Shown: piece by piece, positions 55,637 to 64,000 of the stretch
How the letters are laid out: the number at the start of each line of letters is the position of its first letter
Position numbering within the stretch: position 1 is the stretch's first letter
Origin: Edaphosphingomonas laterariae
Lineage (GTDB): Bacteria; Pseudomonadota; Alphaproteobacteria; Sphingomonadales; Sphingomonadaceae
NCBI RefSeq assembly: GCF_900188165.1
Contig: NZ_FZOS01000002.1
Span: 62,001 to 126,000 of the forward strand
Reading direction: 5' to 3'
Length of the DNA stretch: 64,000 bases
Translations under genes and position numbers: made by a program
Notes under the pieces: model-generated
What the model was told of the DNA's origin: nothing
What the model saw: the letters and a program-made list of their open reading frames with translations, nothing else
Database searches by the model: none

Positions 55637-55825
55637 ATGCATCGGCGCCGTCACCCGCCAATCGCACGTTCGTCGAAGCTGGATGCAGTTTCGTCGAAAC
55701 GCCGCCTGTTTGGAACCCGCTGTGGCGCTGCCCGTCGCGGCACCGTCGTCCGGCGACGCGGGCTCGTCCAACCAGCGATCATGGCCGGTGTTGCGCCGGA
55801 CCAAGGGTTTGCCAAGGGGACTGAT

Positions 55826-56230
55826 ATGGAATGGATGCTGCTGCCGCTGAAGCGATATGCAGATTTCGGCGGCCGTTCGAGCCGCAGGGAATATTGGATG
55901 TTCGCACTGCTGCACGCGACCATCGGGCTGCTGCTCTATGTGCCGATCATCGGCGCGCTGCTGGCCGCGCCGACCAATGAGCCGCCGACGATGCTGGGCG
56001 TCGTCTTGCCGCTGTTCCTGCTCTACATGCTGGTGATGTTCGTCCCCGCGCTCGCCGTGCAGGTGCGCCGGCTGCACGATCTCGACAAATCGGGCTGGCT
56101 GCTGCTGCTGGGTTTCATTCCCTTTATCGGCGTGTTCGTGCTGCTCTACTTCATGTGCATCGAAGGCACGCGCGGCCCCAACCGTTACGGGCAGGATCCG
56201 CGCACCGACGCGACGATCTTTTCAGCCTGA
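55826..56230 (+). CDS. DUF805 membrane protein
   Basis: A 134-residue inner-membrane protein with the DUF805 signature: YADFGGRSSRREYWMF, about three membrane segments, then AVQVRRLHDLDKSGWLLLLGFIPFIG (the RLHD motif) and the C-terminal GTRGPNRYGQDP. Function is unknown. AAGGGGA lies five bases before the ATG at 55826; the long frame before it has no family features. Confidence 0.88.
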   Translation: MEWMLLPLKRYADFGGRSSRREYWMFALLHATIGLLLYVPIIGALLAAPTNEPPTMLGVVLPLFLLYMLVMFVPALAVQVRRLHDLDKSGWLLLLGFIPFIGVFVLLYFMCIEGTRGPNRYGQDPRTDATIFSA

Positions 56231-56293
56231 AAGGGAAACGCGCCCGATAGGAGGTATCGGCCGTTTGAACGCAAGCTGCGGGATGCGAAGCCC

Positions 56294-57031
56294 GTGGCGT
56301 TGCGGCAGGACGCGGCGATGCAGGACGAACTGGAAGCGCGGCTCGACGCCGTGGATTGGGAAGCGGTGGCCGGCGCGCTCGACGCGCGGGGCTGGGCGGT
56401 GCTGCCGGTGCGGGCCGACGCGAATGCCTGTGCCGGGCTGGCCGCGCTCTACGATCAGGACGGCATATTCCGTAGCGAGGTGGTGATGGCGCGCCATGGC
56501 TTCGGCCGGGGTGCCTATCGCTATTTCGGCTATCCCTTGCCGGGTGCGGTGGGCGCGTTGCGGGCCGCGCTCTATCCACGGCTGGCGCCGATCGCCAATC
56601 GCTGGCAGGCGCGGATGGGCATGGCGGCAAGCTTCCCGCCCGCCCATGCGGATTTCATCGCGCGCTGCCATACCGCAGGGCAGGCGCGGCCGACCCCGCT
56701 GATCCTGCGTTATGGCCCGGGAGACTATAATTGCCTGCATCAGGATCTGTATGGCGAGCATGTCTTTCCGCTGCAGGCGGCCTTGCTGCTGTCGAGGCCG
56801 GGCGTGGATTTTACCGGCGGCGAGTTCGTGCTGACCGAACAGCGCCCGCGCATGCAATCGCGGGTCGAGGTGGTGCCGCTCGCGCAAGGCGATCTCGTGA
56901 TCTTCGCGGTCAACCAGCGGCCGGTGGCGGGTGGGCGCGGCGATTATCGCGTCGCCATGCGCCACGGCGTGAGTACGGTGCGGGATGGGCTGCGCCATAT
57001 GCTGGGGATCATCTTCCATGACGCGGCATGA
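56294..57031 (+). CDS. 2-oxoglutarate/Fe(II) oxygenase
   Basis: A 245-residue Fe(II)/2-oxoglutarate oxygenase. The core has CLHQDLYGEHVFPLQAALLLSR (His-x-Asp iron pair), a beta strand RPGVDFTGGEFVLTEQ, LVIFAVNQRPV and the distal His/Arg near YRVAMRHGVSTVRDGLRHMLGIIFHD. The start codon is uncertain: GTG 56294 or ATG 56318; the good AGGAGG at 56249-56254 has no in-frame start behind it. It overlaps the alkB gene by 14 bases, so the pair is co-expressed. The substrate is unknown. Confidence 0.82.
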   Translation: MALRQDAAMQDELEARLDAVDWEAVAGALDARGWAVLPVRADANACAGLAALYDQDGIFRSEVVMARHGFGRGAYRYFGYPLPGAVGALRAALYPRLAPIANRWQARMGMAASFPPAHADFIARCHTAGQARPTPLILRYGPGDYNCLHQDLYGEHVFPLQAALLLSRPGVDFTGGEFVLTEQRPRMQSRVEVVPLAQGDLVIFAVNQRPVAGGRGDYRVAMRHGVSTVRDGLRHMLGIIFHDAA

Positions 57032-57791
57032 GGCGATGGCCACCGATCTGTTCGACGATGATCGGCGCGATCTGGTGCTGGCGCCCGGCGCGATGGTGCT
57101 GGGCGGCTTCGCGGCCGACAAAGCGGGCGCATTGCTGGACGCCGTGGCGCGCATCGTGGCGCAGGCGCCGCTCCGCCATCTCGTCACGCCGGGCGGGTGG
57201 CGCATGTCGGTGGCGATGACCAATTGCGGCCGCGTCGGCTGGGTGAGCGATCGGCGCGGCTATCGCTATGATGCGATCGACCCCGAAAGCGGGCAGCCAT
57301 GGCCGGCGATGCCGCCTGTCTTCGCCGAATTGGCCGGGGCAGCGGCCGACGCGGCCGGCTTTGCGGGCTTCGCGCCCGATTGCTGCCTGATCAACCATTA
57401 TGCGCCCGGCGCGCGCCTGTCGCTCCATCAGGATCGCGACGAACAGGATCGCACGGCGCCGATCGTCTCGATCTCGCTCGGCCTGCCGGCGACCTTCCTG
57501 TGGGGTGGCGCGCGGCGCGGGGATCGGCCGCGCCGGCTGCGGCTGGCGCATGGCGATGCGGTGGTGTGGGGCGGGCCGGCGCGCTTTGCCTTTCACGGGG
57601 TCGATCCCATACCGGATGGCACGCACCCATTGACCGGACGCGCGCGCATCAACCTCACCTTCCGCAAGGTGTTCCGGCCGGCGGCCTACGCATCGCGGAC
57701 TGCTTCTAACCGAGGCCGCCGTCGATGGTTTCCGCCTGAAACCTGCCTGTCAGGACACGCCGACATTGCAGACGCTCGAGGTGCAGCATAA
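57018..57791 (+). CDS. alkB: AlkB-family alkylation repair dioxygenase
   Basis: About 257 residues from the ATG at 57018 (57036 also possible). It contains the AlkB core: RMSVAMTNCGRVGWVSD, NHYAPGARLSLHQDRDE (His-x-Asp iron pair), IVSISLGLPATFLWGG, GDAVVWGGPARFAFHGVDP (distal His) and RINLTFRKV, the C-terminal arginine pair for 2-oxoglutarate. It demethylates alkylated bases in DNA by oxidation. The last 35 residues (RPAAYASRTASNRGRRRWFPPETC...) exceed the normal end of the domain. Confidence 0.87.
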   Translation: MTRHEAMATDLFDDDRRDLVLAPGAMVLGGFAADKAGALLDAVARIVAQAPLRHLVTPGGWRMSVAMTNCGRVGWVSDRRGYRYDAIDPESGQPWPAMPPVFAELAGAAADAAGFAGFAPDCCLINHYAPGARLSLHQDRDEQDRTAPIVSISLGLPATFLWGGARRGDRPRRLRLAHGDAVVWGGPARFAFHGVDPIPDGTHPLTGRARINLTFRKVFRPAAYASRTASNRGRRRWFPPETCLSGHADIADARGAA

Positions 57792-57800
57792 TTTACTTAC

Positions 57801-58199
57801 ATGCACCTAAAATTCACGGTCATTTTAACTATCGCGCTGTCACTCACTGGCTGCAGCTATCAATATGAGCTGAAGGCAATCGAATTGAACGGGAAGATCG
57901 CCTTTGTTCCTATGAAAGACAAAGGTGCCGGATGTTTTTCGAGATTCGTTGTGACGAGCGAGACTGGTGAGGTCGTTTGGAAATTGGATGCGGATCGGTA
58001 TATCCACGATCCGTGCGAGAATAACTTTCCGATAATCTATGGCTCAGTGCCTCGCGGCGGCATGGCCGAAATAGTCAAGGCCAAGCCGCTCCAGGCAGGC
58101 ATTCGCTATAAAATCGAGGGCTGGGATGGCGATAGCTATACCGGCGCGTTCAGTTTCCGGCAGGGCATCGTTGTCGACAACCTCGAAGATGCTCATTGA
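57801..58199 (+). CDS. Small putative lipoprotein, lower GC than neighbours
   Basis: A 132-residue protein starting MHLKFTVILTIALSLTGCSYQYEL: a signal peptide with lipobox LTGC (acylated Cys18). The mature part is beta-like with several cysteines. No family recognised. Bases 57841-57960 are about 48% G+C by count, clearly below the mid-60s of neighbours, which points to recent acquisition. It follows alkB by nine bases but shares little of its codon usage. Confidence 0.72.
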   Translation: MHLKFTVILTIALSLTGCSYQYELKAIELNGKIAFVPMKDKGAGCFSRFVVTSETGEVVWKLDADRYIHDPCENNFPIIYGSVPRGGMAEIVKAKPLQAGIRYKIEGWDGDSYTGAFSFRQGIVVDNLEDAH

Positions 58200-58296
58200 G
58201 CAAGCGTCCGCTTACCCCGACAAAGCGGCTCTCCGAATACCCTATCCGCCTCCCGATAACCCGCCGTCGTTGGCCATTGGAACTCATCCACGCCGC

Positions 58297-59487
58297 CTAG
58301 AAGGCTTCACCGATGCCGAAATAGAAGGCGCCGCCATCCTTGCCCCAGGCAAGATCGGCGCGCAGGTTCACATTGGCGCTTTCCGAGGCGAGGTAGCGCA
58401 GGCCGATACCGCCCGATCCGAGGACCGTGCTGTCCTTCCACACCGATTTCGCATTTTCGGCGATGCCGCCCACGCCGCCAAATGCCACCATGCCGAAGCG
58501 GCCGGCAATGTGCTGGCGTATTTCGAGCTGGAAGGCCCAGCTGGCGCCGTCGCGATAACGCCCGGCTTCGAACCCGCGCAGATCGCCATGCTGGCCGAAC
58601 AGGCAGAGATCATAATAAGGCGCGTCGCCCGAAACGCTGCACGCCTGCTTGCGAAAGGCGAGCACGGTGGTTTTGGCCAGCGGGAAATAGGCATTGCCGG
58701 CGATCGACAGCTTATGATGGTCGAAATCGCTACCCAGCCACTTCGCGCCATAGAGCAGCGAGCCCTGCACATAGACGCCCTTGCGCGGATTGGTGGAATT
58801 GTCGCGCTTGTCGAAGGTGAAGGCGGGGCCGATCATCGCGATCGTGCTGTCGCGTTCAAGTTTGGGGGGGATCAGATCGGGCCGGCCGGGCAGGGGTATC
58901 GCGGCCGAGGCGTCGAGATTCATATATAGCACCCGCCCGCCGAAATAGAGGTGGCGCAACAATCCTTTGGTGAAGATCTGGCCTTCCAGATCGACCAGCC
59001 CGGCAAAGGCCTTGTCGTTCAGTTCCACCGATTTGCCGGCCGCGCCGGCATCGGGGCCGATGCCATAGAAATCGAGATTGGCCTCGCCATAAAGGGCAAG
59101 CCCGAGAAAGCGCAGCCGATCGCGCGCGAAGGACATGCTGTGGAACAGGCCGACGCCCCAGCTGTCCGTGCTGGTATAGCCCCCGGCGACGCCGCTGACC
59201 CATGGCTGGGCCGAGCGATTGGGATTGTAGAAAAGCACGCCCGCCGCCGCGAGGCCGGTGCCGACGGCCGGGCTGGACACCGGGATCGGCGCGAGCACCA
59301 GATCCGGCTTGCTGCTGGGGGCGGTGGCCGCTTCGTCGCCGGCGGGTATCTTGTCCGACGTCAGCGTGCGGGCCTGATCGATCAACTGCTTGCCGGGCGT
59401 TGCCTGCAAGGCGGTGTCCTGCGCTGCGGCGGGGAGCGCCTGGCCTGCCAGCGCGAGCAACGCGATACCACGCAAAACGAGGCGCAT
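58297..59487 (-). CDS. BamA/TamA-like outer membrane barrel protein
   Basis: A 396-residue protein with a signal peptide (MRLVLRGIALLALAGQALPAAAQ) and a long C-terminal barrel resembling the Omp85 surface-antigen barrel (PFSSAVGTGLAAAGVLFYNPN-type start; TFDKRDNSTNPRKGVYVQGSLLYG; DLRGFEAGRYRDGASWAFQLEIRQHIAGRFGMVAFGGVGGI; FYFGIGEAF terminal aromatic). No POTRA repeats are evident before the barrel. GGAGGAAG precedes the ATG at 59487, while the frame is open far upstream without homology. Role in export or assembly is unknown. Confidence 0.82.
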   Translation of the reverse strand: MRLVLRGIALLALAGQALPAAAQDTALQATPGKQLIDQARTLTSDKIPAGDEAATAPSSKPDLVLAPIPVSSPAVGTGLAAAGVLFYNPNRSAQPWVSGVAGGYTSTDSWGVGLFHSMSFARDRLRFLGLALYGEANLDFYGIGPDAGAAGKSVELNDKAFAGLVDLEGQIFTKGLLRHLYFGGRVLYMNLDASAAIPLPGRPDLIPPKLERDSTIAMIGPAFTFDKRDNSTNPRKGVYVQGSLLYGAKWLGSDFDHHKLSIAGNAYFPLAKTTVLAFRKQACSVSGDAPYYDLCLFGQHGDLRGFEAGRYRDGASWAFQLEIRQHIAGRFGMVAFGGVGGIAENAKSVWKDSTVLGSGGIGLRYLASESANVNLRADLAWGKDGGAFYFGIGEAF

Positions 59488-59653
59488 GTCTTCCTCCGTC
59501 CAGCCGGCAGGAGGATAGATTGCGGCGCGCGCATTACCATCGGGACAATCCCGCATTGGCAAAACCTTTCCGACGGTTGATCGTGTGTGGCCATCAGGGG
59601 CGTGCACGGCCGGGCGGTTGCGCGCGCATCGGAGCGAAGAGGGGCGATCCGCG

Positions 59654-60679
59654 ATGCACAGGCGAGCGTTGATCATCATCGCGACGGGCATGGCGGCGGG
59701 GTGGACACCGCCGGCGTTCGCGGAGGATGCGCTGGTCGTTTATGGTCCCCAACCTGCCGATCAGCCGGGAGAGCCGCCAGCCGGCGCCGGTGACATATCG
59801 GCCGCTGCCCCGATGCCGGCCGCCGATGCAGCACCGGCGGAAGCCGAACGTCGCCGCGAGCCATTATTCCCCATATGGGCGCACCAGGCGCGCGAGCGGG
59901 GATATCGGATTCAGCGCGCCTTCGGCATGAGCGGCATGACCATCCACAACCGCCAGAACATGGACAGCGACAATCTGGCCGTCGCCATCGCCAAGGGCAC
60001 CGAAGTGCCGGATGGCGACCTGCTGGAAGTGCCGTTCGTGACGACCGACAAGCTCGAATCCCACACCTCGAACACCGAGTTCAAGGCCGACCTGTGGGTC
60101 TTTCCCTTCCTCAATCTCTTCGCGGGCATCGGCAAGGTGAAGGGGCATGTCGATGTCGGCGTCGACATCGATCTCGATGCCTTCGTGCCCTTTCCCTTCT
60201 GCCGCCCGGCCAAGCCCTGCGGCACGATGAAGCTGCCCTTCGAAGCGAAGGTCGATAGCACGGCGATCACGCTGGGTTCGATCCTGGCCTATGGATCGAA
60301 CGACTGGTTCGTCGCCGCATCGATCGCGCGCACCTTCAGCATCGCATCCGGCGATCGATCGGATCTCACCACCACCGATATCAGCCTGCGGTTGGGGCCG
60401 CGCCTGCATTTCAACGAATCGGTGATCCTGACGCCTTATGTGGGCGCCAATTATTTCGACTTCGACGCGCGCGTATCGGGCGTGGTGCAGAGCGGGCCGG
60501 CGTTCGAGGATGGCGATCCGGTGACGCTGCGCTACCGGGTCGATCTTTCGACCCACCAGCCCTGGGCGATCATCAACGGCTTCAACCTCGAACTGAGCAG
60601 CCATTTCGCGCTGCAGGCCGAATATAATTGGGGCGAGGGATCGGACCGCTTCATACTGAGCGCCACCTTCCGCCCCTGA
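59654..60679 (+). CDS. Putative outer membrane beta-barrel protein
   Basis: A 341-residue protein. A signal peptide (about 1-23, ending PAFA) is followed by a Pro/Ala-rich linker (30-70) and a beta-barrel-like region with alternating strands ending in an aromatic Phe-Arg-Pro (SATFRP). Resembles uncharacterised proteobacterial barrel proteins; no substrate can be named. It is divergent from the Omp85-like gene (166 bases apart), and AGGGG precedes the ATG. Confidence 0.7.
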   Translation: MHRRALIIIATGMAAGWTPPAFAEDALVVYGPQPADQPGEPPAGAGDISAAAPMPAADAAPAEAERRREPLFPIWAHQARERGYRIQRAFGMSGMTIHNRQNMDSDNLAVAIAKGTEVPDGDLLEVPFVTTDKLESHTSNTEFKADLWVFPFLNLFAGIGKVKGHVDVGVDIDLDAFVPFPFCRPAKPCGTMKLPFEAKVDSTAITLGSILAYGSNDWFVAASIARTFSIASGDRSDLTTTDISLRLGPRLHFNESVILTPYVGANYFDFDARVSGVVQSGPAFEDGDPVTLRYRVDLSTHQPWAIINGFNLELSSHFALQAEYNWGEGSDRFILSATFRP

Positions 60680-60691
60680 CGCGCACCTGGC

Positions 60692-61066
60692 CTAAAGCAG
60701 CGACTTGCTCTGCTTGAGAACCATGTCGCAGGCCTTGGACTTCAGCTGCTTGGGTGCCTTGTCGATCGAAAAGCTGCCGCCATTGCCAAGCTGGATGTTG
60801 CCCGCTTCGCCGGCCGCGAGATCGGGCGAGCTTTCGGCTTCGGGCTTTTGCTTCAGCTGATCGAGCACCGATCCCGCATCGGGCGCGCTGCCGAGCAGCT
60901 TGTTCTTCATGCAATAGCCCAGCACGCCGGCGGCGTTGCCGATGCCCTGGGTCGCGAGGTCGGGGATCCCGGCCGACGCGCTGGGCAGTTCGGTGGGCAG
61001 TTGCGCGTTGGCGCCGCTCGCGCAGGCGAGGACGACAAACAGTGGGGCGGCGATGCGAAGGATCAT
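60692..61066 (-). CDS. DUF2501 secreted protein (YjjA-like)
   Basis: A 124-residue protein with a signal peptide (about 1-21, MILRIAAPLFVVLACASGANA) and a helical mature part (LPSASAGIPDLATQGIGNAAGVLGYCMKNKLLGSAPDAGSVLDQL...FSIDKAPKQLKSKACDMVLKQSKSLL) matching DUF2501 by its GYCxKNKLL and C-terminal Cys pattern. Two conserved Cys could form a disulfide. Function unknown. The upstream in-frame extension beyond 61066 is not used. Confidence 0.8.
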   Translation of the reverse strand: MILRIAAPLFVVLACASGANAQLPTELPSASAGIPDLATQGIGNAAGVLGYCMKNKLLGSAPDAGSVLDQLKQKPEAESSPDLAAGEAGNIQLGNGGSFSIDKAPKQLKSKACDMVLKQSKSLL

Positions 61067-61149
61067 GGCCGGCAACCTTTTCGCTGGAGGGCCGATACAG
61101 GTGGACAACTCGGTCGGGCGGCGTGCGTTCCAGCGCGGGTGCCCGGCTG

Positions 61150-62565
61150 TCAGAGCAGCGGGCTCATCAGCCGGGCGAGATTCTCGCCGATCTTGCGCGG
61201 CGTCGGCCGGCGGCGCCACGCGTCGAGGGTCAGTTCGTCGCTGCCCGCGATATAGCCGCGCTGGATCGCATCGAGCGGGGCCGCGGCGTCCGCGCCGAAC
61301 AGCAGCAGGCTCACTTCTTCGTTGAGCTGGAAGGAGCGGATATCGACATTGCTGGATCCGACGATGGCGAGGCGGCCGTCGATGCTGACGCTCTTGGCGT
61401 GGAGCAGATAATCGCGAAAGCGGTGGATGCGGACGCCATGGCGCAGCAGCTCGTCATAATAGGATGATTGGGCGAGGTTCACGAGCGCCTGATCGACCAC
61501 CGCGGATACGACCAGATGGACCTCCACCCCGCGCAGCGATGCCGTCTGCATGGCGGCGAGAAGATCCTCGTTGGGGATCAGATAGGGGGTGACGATCACC
61601 GCGCGATGACGGGCCTGGTGCAATTGCCAGACGAGCAGCGTTTCGAAGCCGCGCCGCTGGAAATCCGCGCCGCTCGGCAGCAGTTGCGCGGTGACCGGGC
61701 CGGCGGCGGGCGGGATCGCCGGGGCGGCATCGAGCATCGCTTCGGTTTCGAGGAACCAGTCGGCCACGAACAGCCCGTCCATCTCCGCGACGATCGGGCC
61801 TTCGGCGCGCACGACGAGTTCGCGGTTGACGACGCCCGGGCGGAAATCCTTGTCGACGATATTTTGCGATCCGGCATAGCCGATCGCGCCGTCGATCAGG
61901 AACAGCTTGCGGTGGTTGCGCATGTCGCGGCGGGTGCGGCCACGCAGCAGCCGCATCGGCAGCGTCGTCCGCACGTCGACGCCGGCCGCGCGCAGCAGCT
62001 GGAGCGTGCCGCGCACCCAGCGATGCGAGCCGACCGGATCGACCAGCACATGACAGGCGACCCCGCGCGCCACGGCGCGGGCGAGAGCGGCGATCACCGC
62101 GCGCCCGGTCGCATCGTCGGCGAAGATGTAGACGAGCAGGCGGACCGAGCGGCGCGCGCCGTCGATGTCGGCGATCAGCTGGCGGATCATCCCGTCATAA
62201 TCGTCGATCAGGGCAACGGCATTGCCGCCGACCGGGGGCAGACGGCCGAGCCGCTGGGCGAGGGCGGCGATATCCTTGTCCCGCCCGTCCAGCGTGGCGG
62301 GGGCGGCAGCAAGCCGGGCGACGAGCGCGTCGGCGCGCGGGGCGAGCCGGCGGAACCGATCGCTGCGCCATTGCGGGAATTTGGGGCTGCCGATGGCGAG
62401 GAACAGCAGCAGGCCAGGCACGGGCAGGAAGAAGATCAGCAACAGCCAGCTGGCCGCCGCCGTCGGCGCGCGCCGGCGCGGCACGACGACGAGCATGACG
62501 AGGCGGATCAGCCACTCGAACACATACCAGGCCGTGCCGAGTTCGGGGAACGTGACCAGCGTCAT
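61150..62565 (-). CDS. cls: Cardiolipin synthase (ClsA type)
   Basis: A 471-residue phospholipase-D-superfamily enzyme making cardiolipin from phosphatidylglycerol. Two N-terminal membrane segments (about 8-30 and 38-60) anchor it to the inner membrane. The two catalytic HKD motifs are HRKLFLIDGAIGYAGSQNI and HAKSVSIDGRLAIVGSSNVD, each followed by GS-N. Length is typical (E. coli ClsA 486). The last residues SPLL are normal. Confidence 0.94.
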   Translation of the reverse strand: MTLVTFPELGTAWYVFEWLIRLVMLVVVPRRRAPTAAASWLLLIFFLPVPGLLLFLAIGSPKFPQWRSDRFRRLAPRADALVARLAAAPATLDGRDKDIAALAQRLGRLPPVGGNAVALIDDYDGMIRQLIADIDGARRSVRLLVYIFADDATGRAVIAALARAVARGVACHVLVDPVGSHRWVRGTLQLLRAAGVDVRTTLPMRLLRGRTRRDMRNHRKLFLIDGAIGYAGSQNIVDKDFRPGVVNRELVVRAEGPIVAEMDGLFVADWFLETEAMLDAAPAIPPAAGPVTAQLLPSGADFQRRGFETLLVWQLHQARHRAVIVTPYLIPNEDLLAAMQTASLRGVEVHLVVSAVVDQALVNLAQSSYYDELLRHGVRIHRFRDYLLHAKSVSIDGRLAIVGSSNVDIRSFQLNEEVSLLLFGADAAAPLDAIQRGYIAGSDELTLDAWRRRPTPRKIGENLARLMSPLL

Positions 62566-62612
62566 GCCGGCGATGCTAACCCGCCGGCGCCGGTCCGTCG
62601 ATGGATGGGGGA

Positions 62613-63314
62613 TTATGCGGCGGGCGGTGCGTCCGCGCGTGCCAGCAGGGTCAGCGTGATCGGCCGGCGGAGGACGAAGCCCAGTGCCTCGTAAAGCGCG
62701 ATCGCCCCGGTGTTGCTGGGATAGACGTGGAGGAACGGCGTTTCGCCGCGTGCGAGGATGCGTTCCGCCACCGCGCGCATCAGCCCGCCGGCATAGCCCT
62801 GCCCGCGATGATCGGGGTGAGTGCAGACGCCACTGACTTCGGCGAAGCCCTGCGGCCGCATCCGTTCGCCCGCCATCGCGACCAGCTTGCCATCCTGTTT
62901 GACGCCCAGAAACTCGGCCAGTTCATGCGTGCGCGCGGCGAAGGGGCCGGGCTCGGTGAGCCGGGCGAGCGCCTGCATGTCCGGGGCATCGGCGGCGGTG
63001 AGCGGTTCGATGGTGAAATGCGGGGCGGCGGGGGTGATGCGCGGCGCGACCATCTGGTGCAGGTCGGTGGTGCGCAGCTGCACCGCGCCGGGCGGCGGGG
63101 CGAGCGCGCCGGTTTCGACGATCCACAAGGCGCCGTCCGCCGGGAGCAGCGCGGTCAGCGCCGCAAGATTTTCGGGGGAGCCGTCCGCGCTGGCGGCGAA
63201 GGGGCCGAAGGCCGGATCGAGCCGGCGGGCCTTGTCATCGCCCTGCGCCAGGGCCGACCAGCCGGTGGCAAGGGCGTTCCAGACAGGGCGGTCGAGCGGG
63301 TGGGGGATGGTCAT
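62613..63314 (-). CDS. GNAT-family N-acetyltransferase
   Basis: A 233-residue acetyltransferase. The C-terminal GNAT core has GVCTHPDHRGQGYAGGLMRAVAERIL (acetyl-CoA binding Q/R-x-x-G-x-G/A) and TGAIALYEALGF. The N-terminal half (1-110) is an additional uncharacterised domain. The ATG at 63314 fits; an upstream in-frame ATG adds non-conserved residues. Substrate unknown. Confidence 0.85.
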   Translation of the reverse strand: MTIPHPLDRPVWNALATGWSALAQGDDKARRLDPAFGPFAASADGSPENLAALTALLPADGALWIVETGALAPPPGAVQLRTTDLHQMVAPRITPAAPHFTIEPLTAADAPDMQALARLTEPGPFAARTHELAEFLGVKQDGKLVAMAGERMRPQGFAEVSGVCTHPDHRGQGYAGGLMRAVAERILARGETPFLHVYPSNTGAIALYEALGFVLRRPITLTLLARADAPPAA

Positions 63315-63369
63315 GCCGCCCCACCTATGTACGCGCGGGTCGCGCGACAAGGCGGGGCGGCCGAACCGA

Positions 63370-64000
63370 TCAGTTCATCGAGCCGGCAAGGCCCTTGTTG
63401 ATCCAAAGCGCGAGCAGCGTGCAGATCGCGCCCGACAACAGATAGGCACCGGCCGAGATCAGGCCGAAATTGGCCGAAAGCAGCAGCGCGACCAGCGGCG
63501 CGAAGCCCGCGCCGACCAGCCAGGCAAGGTCCGACGTCAGCGCCGAACCGGTGTAGCGGTGGGTGGGCGAGAAGCTGGACGACACCGCGCCCGACGACTG
63601 GCCGAAGGCGAGGCCGAGCAGGATGAAGCCGAGCACCATGAAGGCCAGCTCGCCCAGTTCCCCGGCGTCGAGCAGCTGCGGGGCGAAGCCGCTATAGGCG
63701 GCGATCGCGGCGGCCGAGAAGCCGAGCAGGGTGCGGCGGCCGACCTTGTCGGCGATCAGGCCCGAAGCGATGATCGCCAGCACGCCGAACGCGGCGGCGA
63801 TCACTTCGATCAGCAGGAAGCGATAGGGGCCTTCCTCGGTGAACAGGAACACCCAGGACAGCGGGAACACGGTGACCATGTGGAACAGCGCGAAGCTGGC
63901 GAGCGGCGCGAAGGCGCCGATCACGATCGTGCGGCCTTCCTGGCGCACGGTATCCATCACCGGCGCGGGCTGCAGGTCGCGGGTTTCGAACAGGCGTTCA
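63370..64000 (-). CDS. MHS-family MFS transporter, truncated by the window edge
   Basis: The C-terminal half of a membrane carrier, 210 residues visible. The frame is open to the right edge, so the start lies outside. The visible part has a cytoplasmic loop (ERLFETRDLQPAP...DTVRQEGRTIVIGAFAPL) and about six membrane segments, including GLIADKVGRRTLLGFSAAAI (loop 8-9) and SSGAVSSSFSPTHRYTGSALTSDLAWLVGAGFAPLVALL, typical of MHS carriers. Substrate unknown. Confidence 0.85.
   Translation of the reverse strand, partial: ERLFETRDLQPAPVMDTVRQEGRTIVIGAFAPLASFALFHMVTVFPLSWVFLFTEEGPYRFLLIEVIAAAFGVLAIIASGLIADKVGRRTLLGFSAAAIAAYSGFAPQLLDAGELGELAFMVLGFILLGLAFGQSSGAVSSSFSPTHRYTGSALTSDLAWLVGAGFAPLVALLLSANFGLISAGAYLLSGAICTLLALWINKGLAGSMN

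Overview
The window comes from a high-GC alphaproteobacterium, most likely a sphingomonad (Sphingomonadaceae). The evidence is the gene content: an RcGTA-type structural cluster, a TonB-dependent receptor, a SapC-family protein, CpdR, a LytS/LytTR pair, an alphaproteobacterial-type LexA box and small DUF proteins typical of that group. Most genes have strong third-position GC bias, so long open frames antisense to real genes are common and were ignored.

Layout. (1) 1-13221: the right part of a gene-transfer-agent-like (GTA) structural operon, starting just after the portal position and running through protease, capsid, head-tail connectors, tail tube, chaperones, a short tape measure and the baseplate genes gp12-gp15, ending with a DUF2793 protein. 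A four-gene block (spike-base-like protein, 49-residue repeat peptide, SGNH hydrolase, fibre-adaptor-like protein) sits between capsid and gp6 and looks like an embedded head-spike or adhesion module. No integrase, replication or lysis gene is present, which favours a domesticated GTA over a prophage. (2) 13422-16304: OmpA-like porin with a (CCG)14 tract and a strong terminator, then prfC. (3) 16449-21430: a tightly coupled operon of a PhyH dioxygenase, an MFS carrier, glpD and glpK. (4) 21474-26374: an ABC-F ATPase, and convergent phhA and ligA. (5) 26567-30911: two small membrane proteins, a LytTR regulator with its LytS-like kinase, and an L,D-transpeptidase. (6) 31062-37028: DEAD-box helicase, FAD oxidase, sapC, a structured candidate sRNA, an N-formylglutamate amidohydrolase and cpdR. 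(7) 37102-37176: tRNA-Val(GAC).

(8) 37453-45166: a tandem-TetR regulator, a TonB receptor, a phosphocholine-specific phospholipase C and an MHS-family carrier, read together as a phospholipid-scavenging module. (9) 45170-51594: a leucine/isovalerate catabolic (liu-like) operon (ivd, mccB, DUF3088, mccA, maoC) with a divergent LysR regulator whose start codon lies in a palindrome. (10) 51621-55581: divergent GT4 and GT-C glycosyltransferases, then dinB under a canonical alphaproteobacterial LexA box. (11) 55826-58199: DUF805, a 2OG-Fe(II) oxygenase, an alkB-like gene and a lower-GC lipoprotein. (12) 58297-64000: two outer-membrane barrels, DUF2501, cardiolipin synthase, a GNAT enzyme and a truncated MFS carrier at the edge.

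The strongest leads are the spike-like insert in the GTA operon, the TIM-barrel fusion to gp12, the tandem-TetR/phospholipase module, the PhyH-containing glycerol operon, and the structured RNA at 35478-35613. Nothing could be searched against databases; all family calls are by recognition of motifs, length and gene order.
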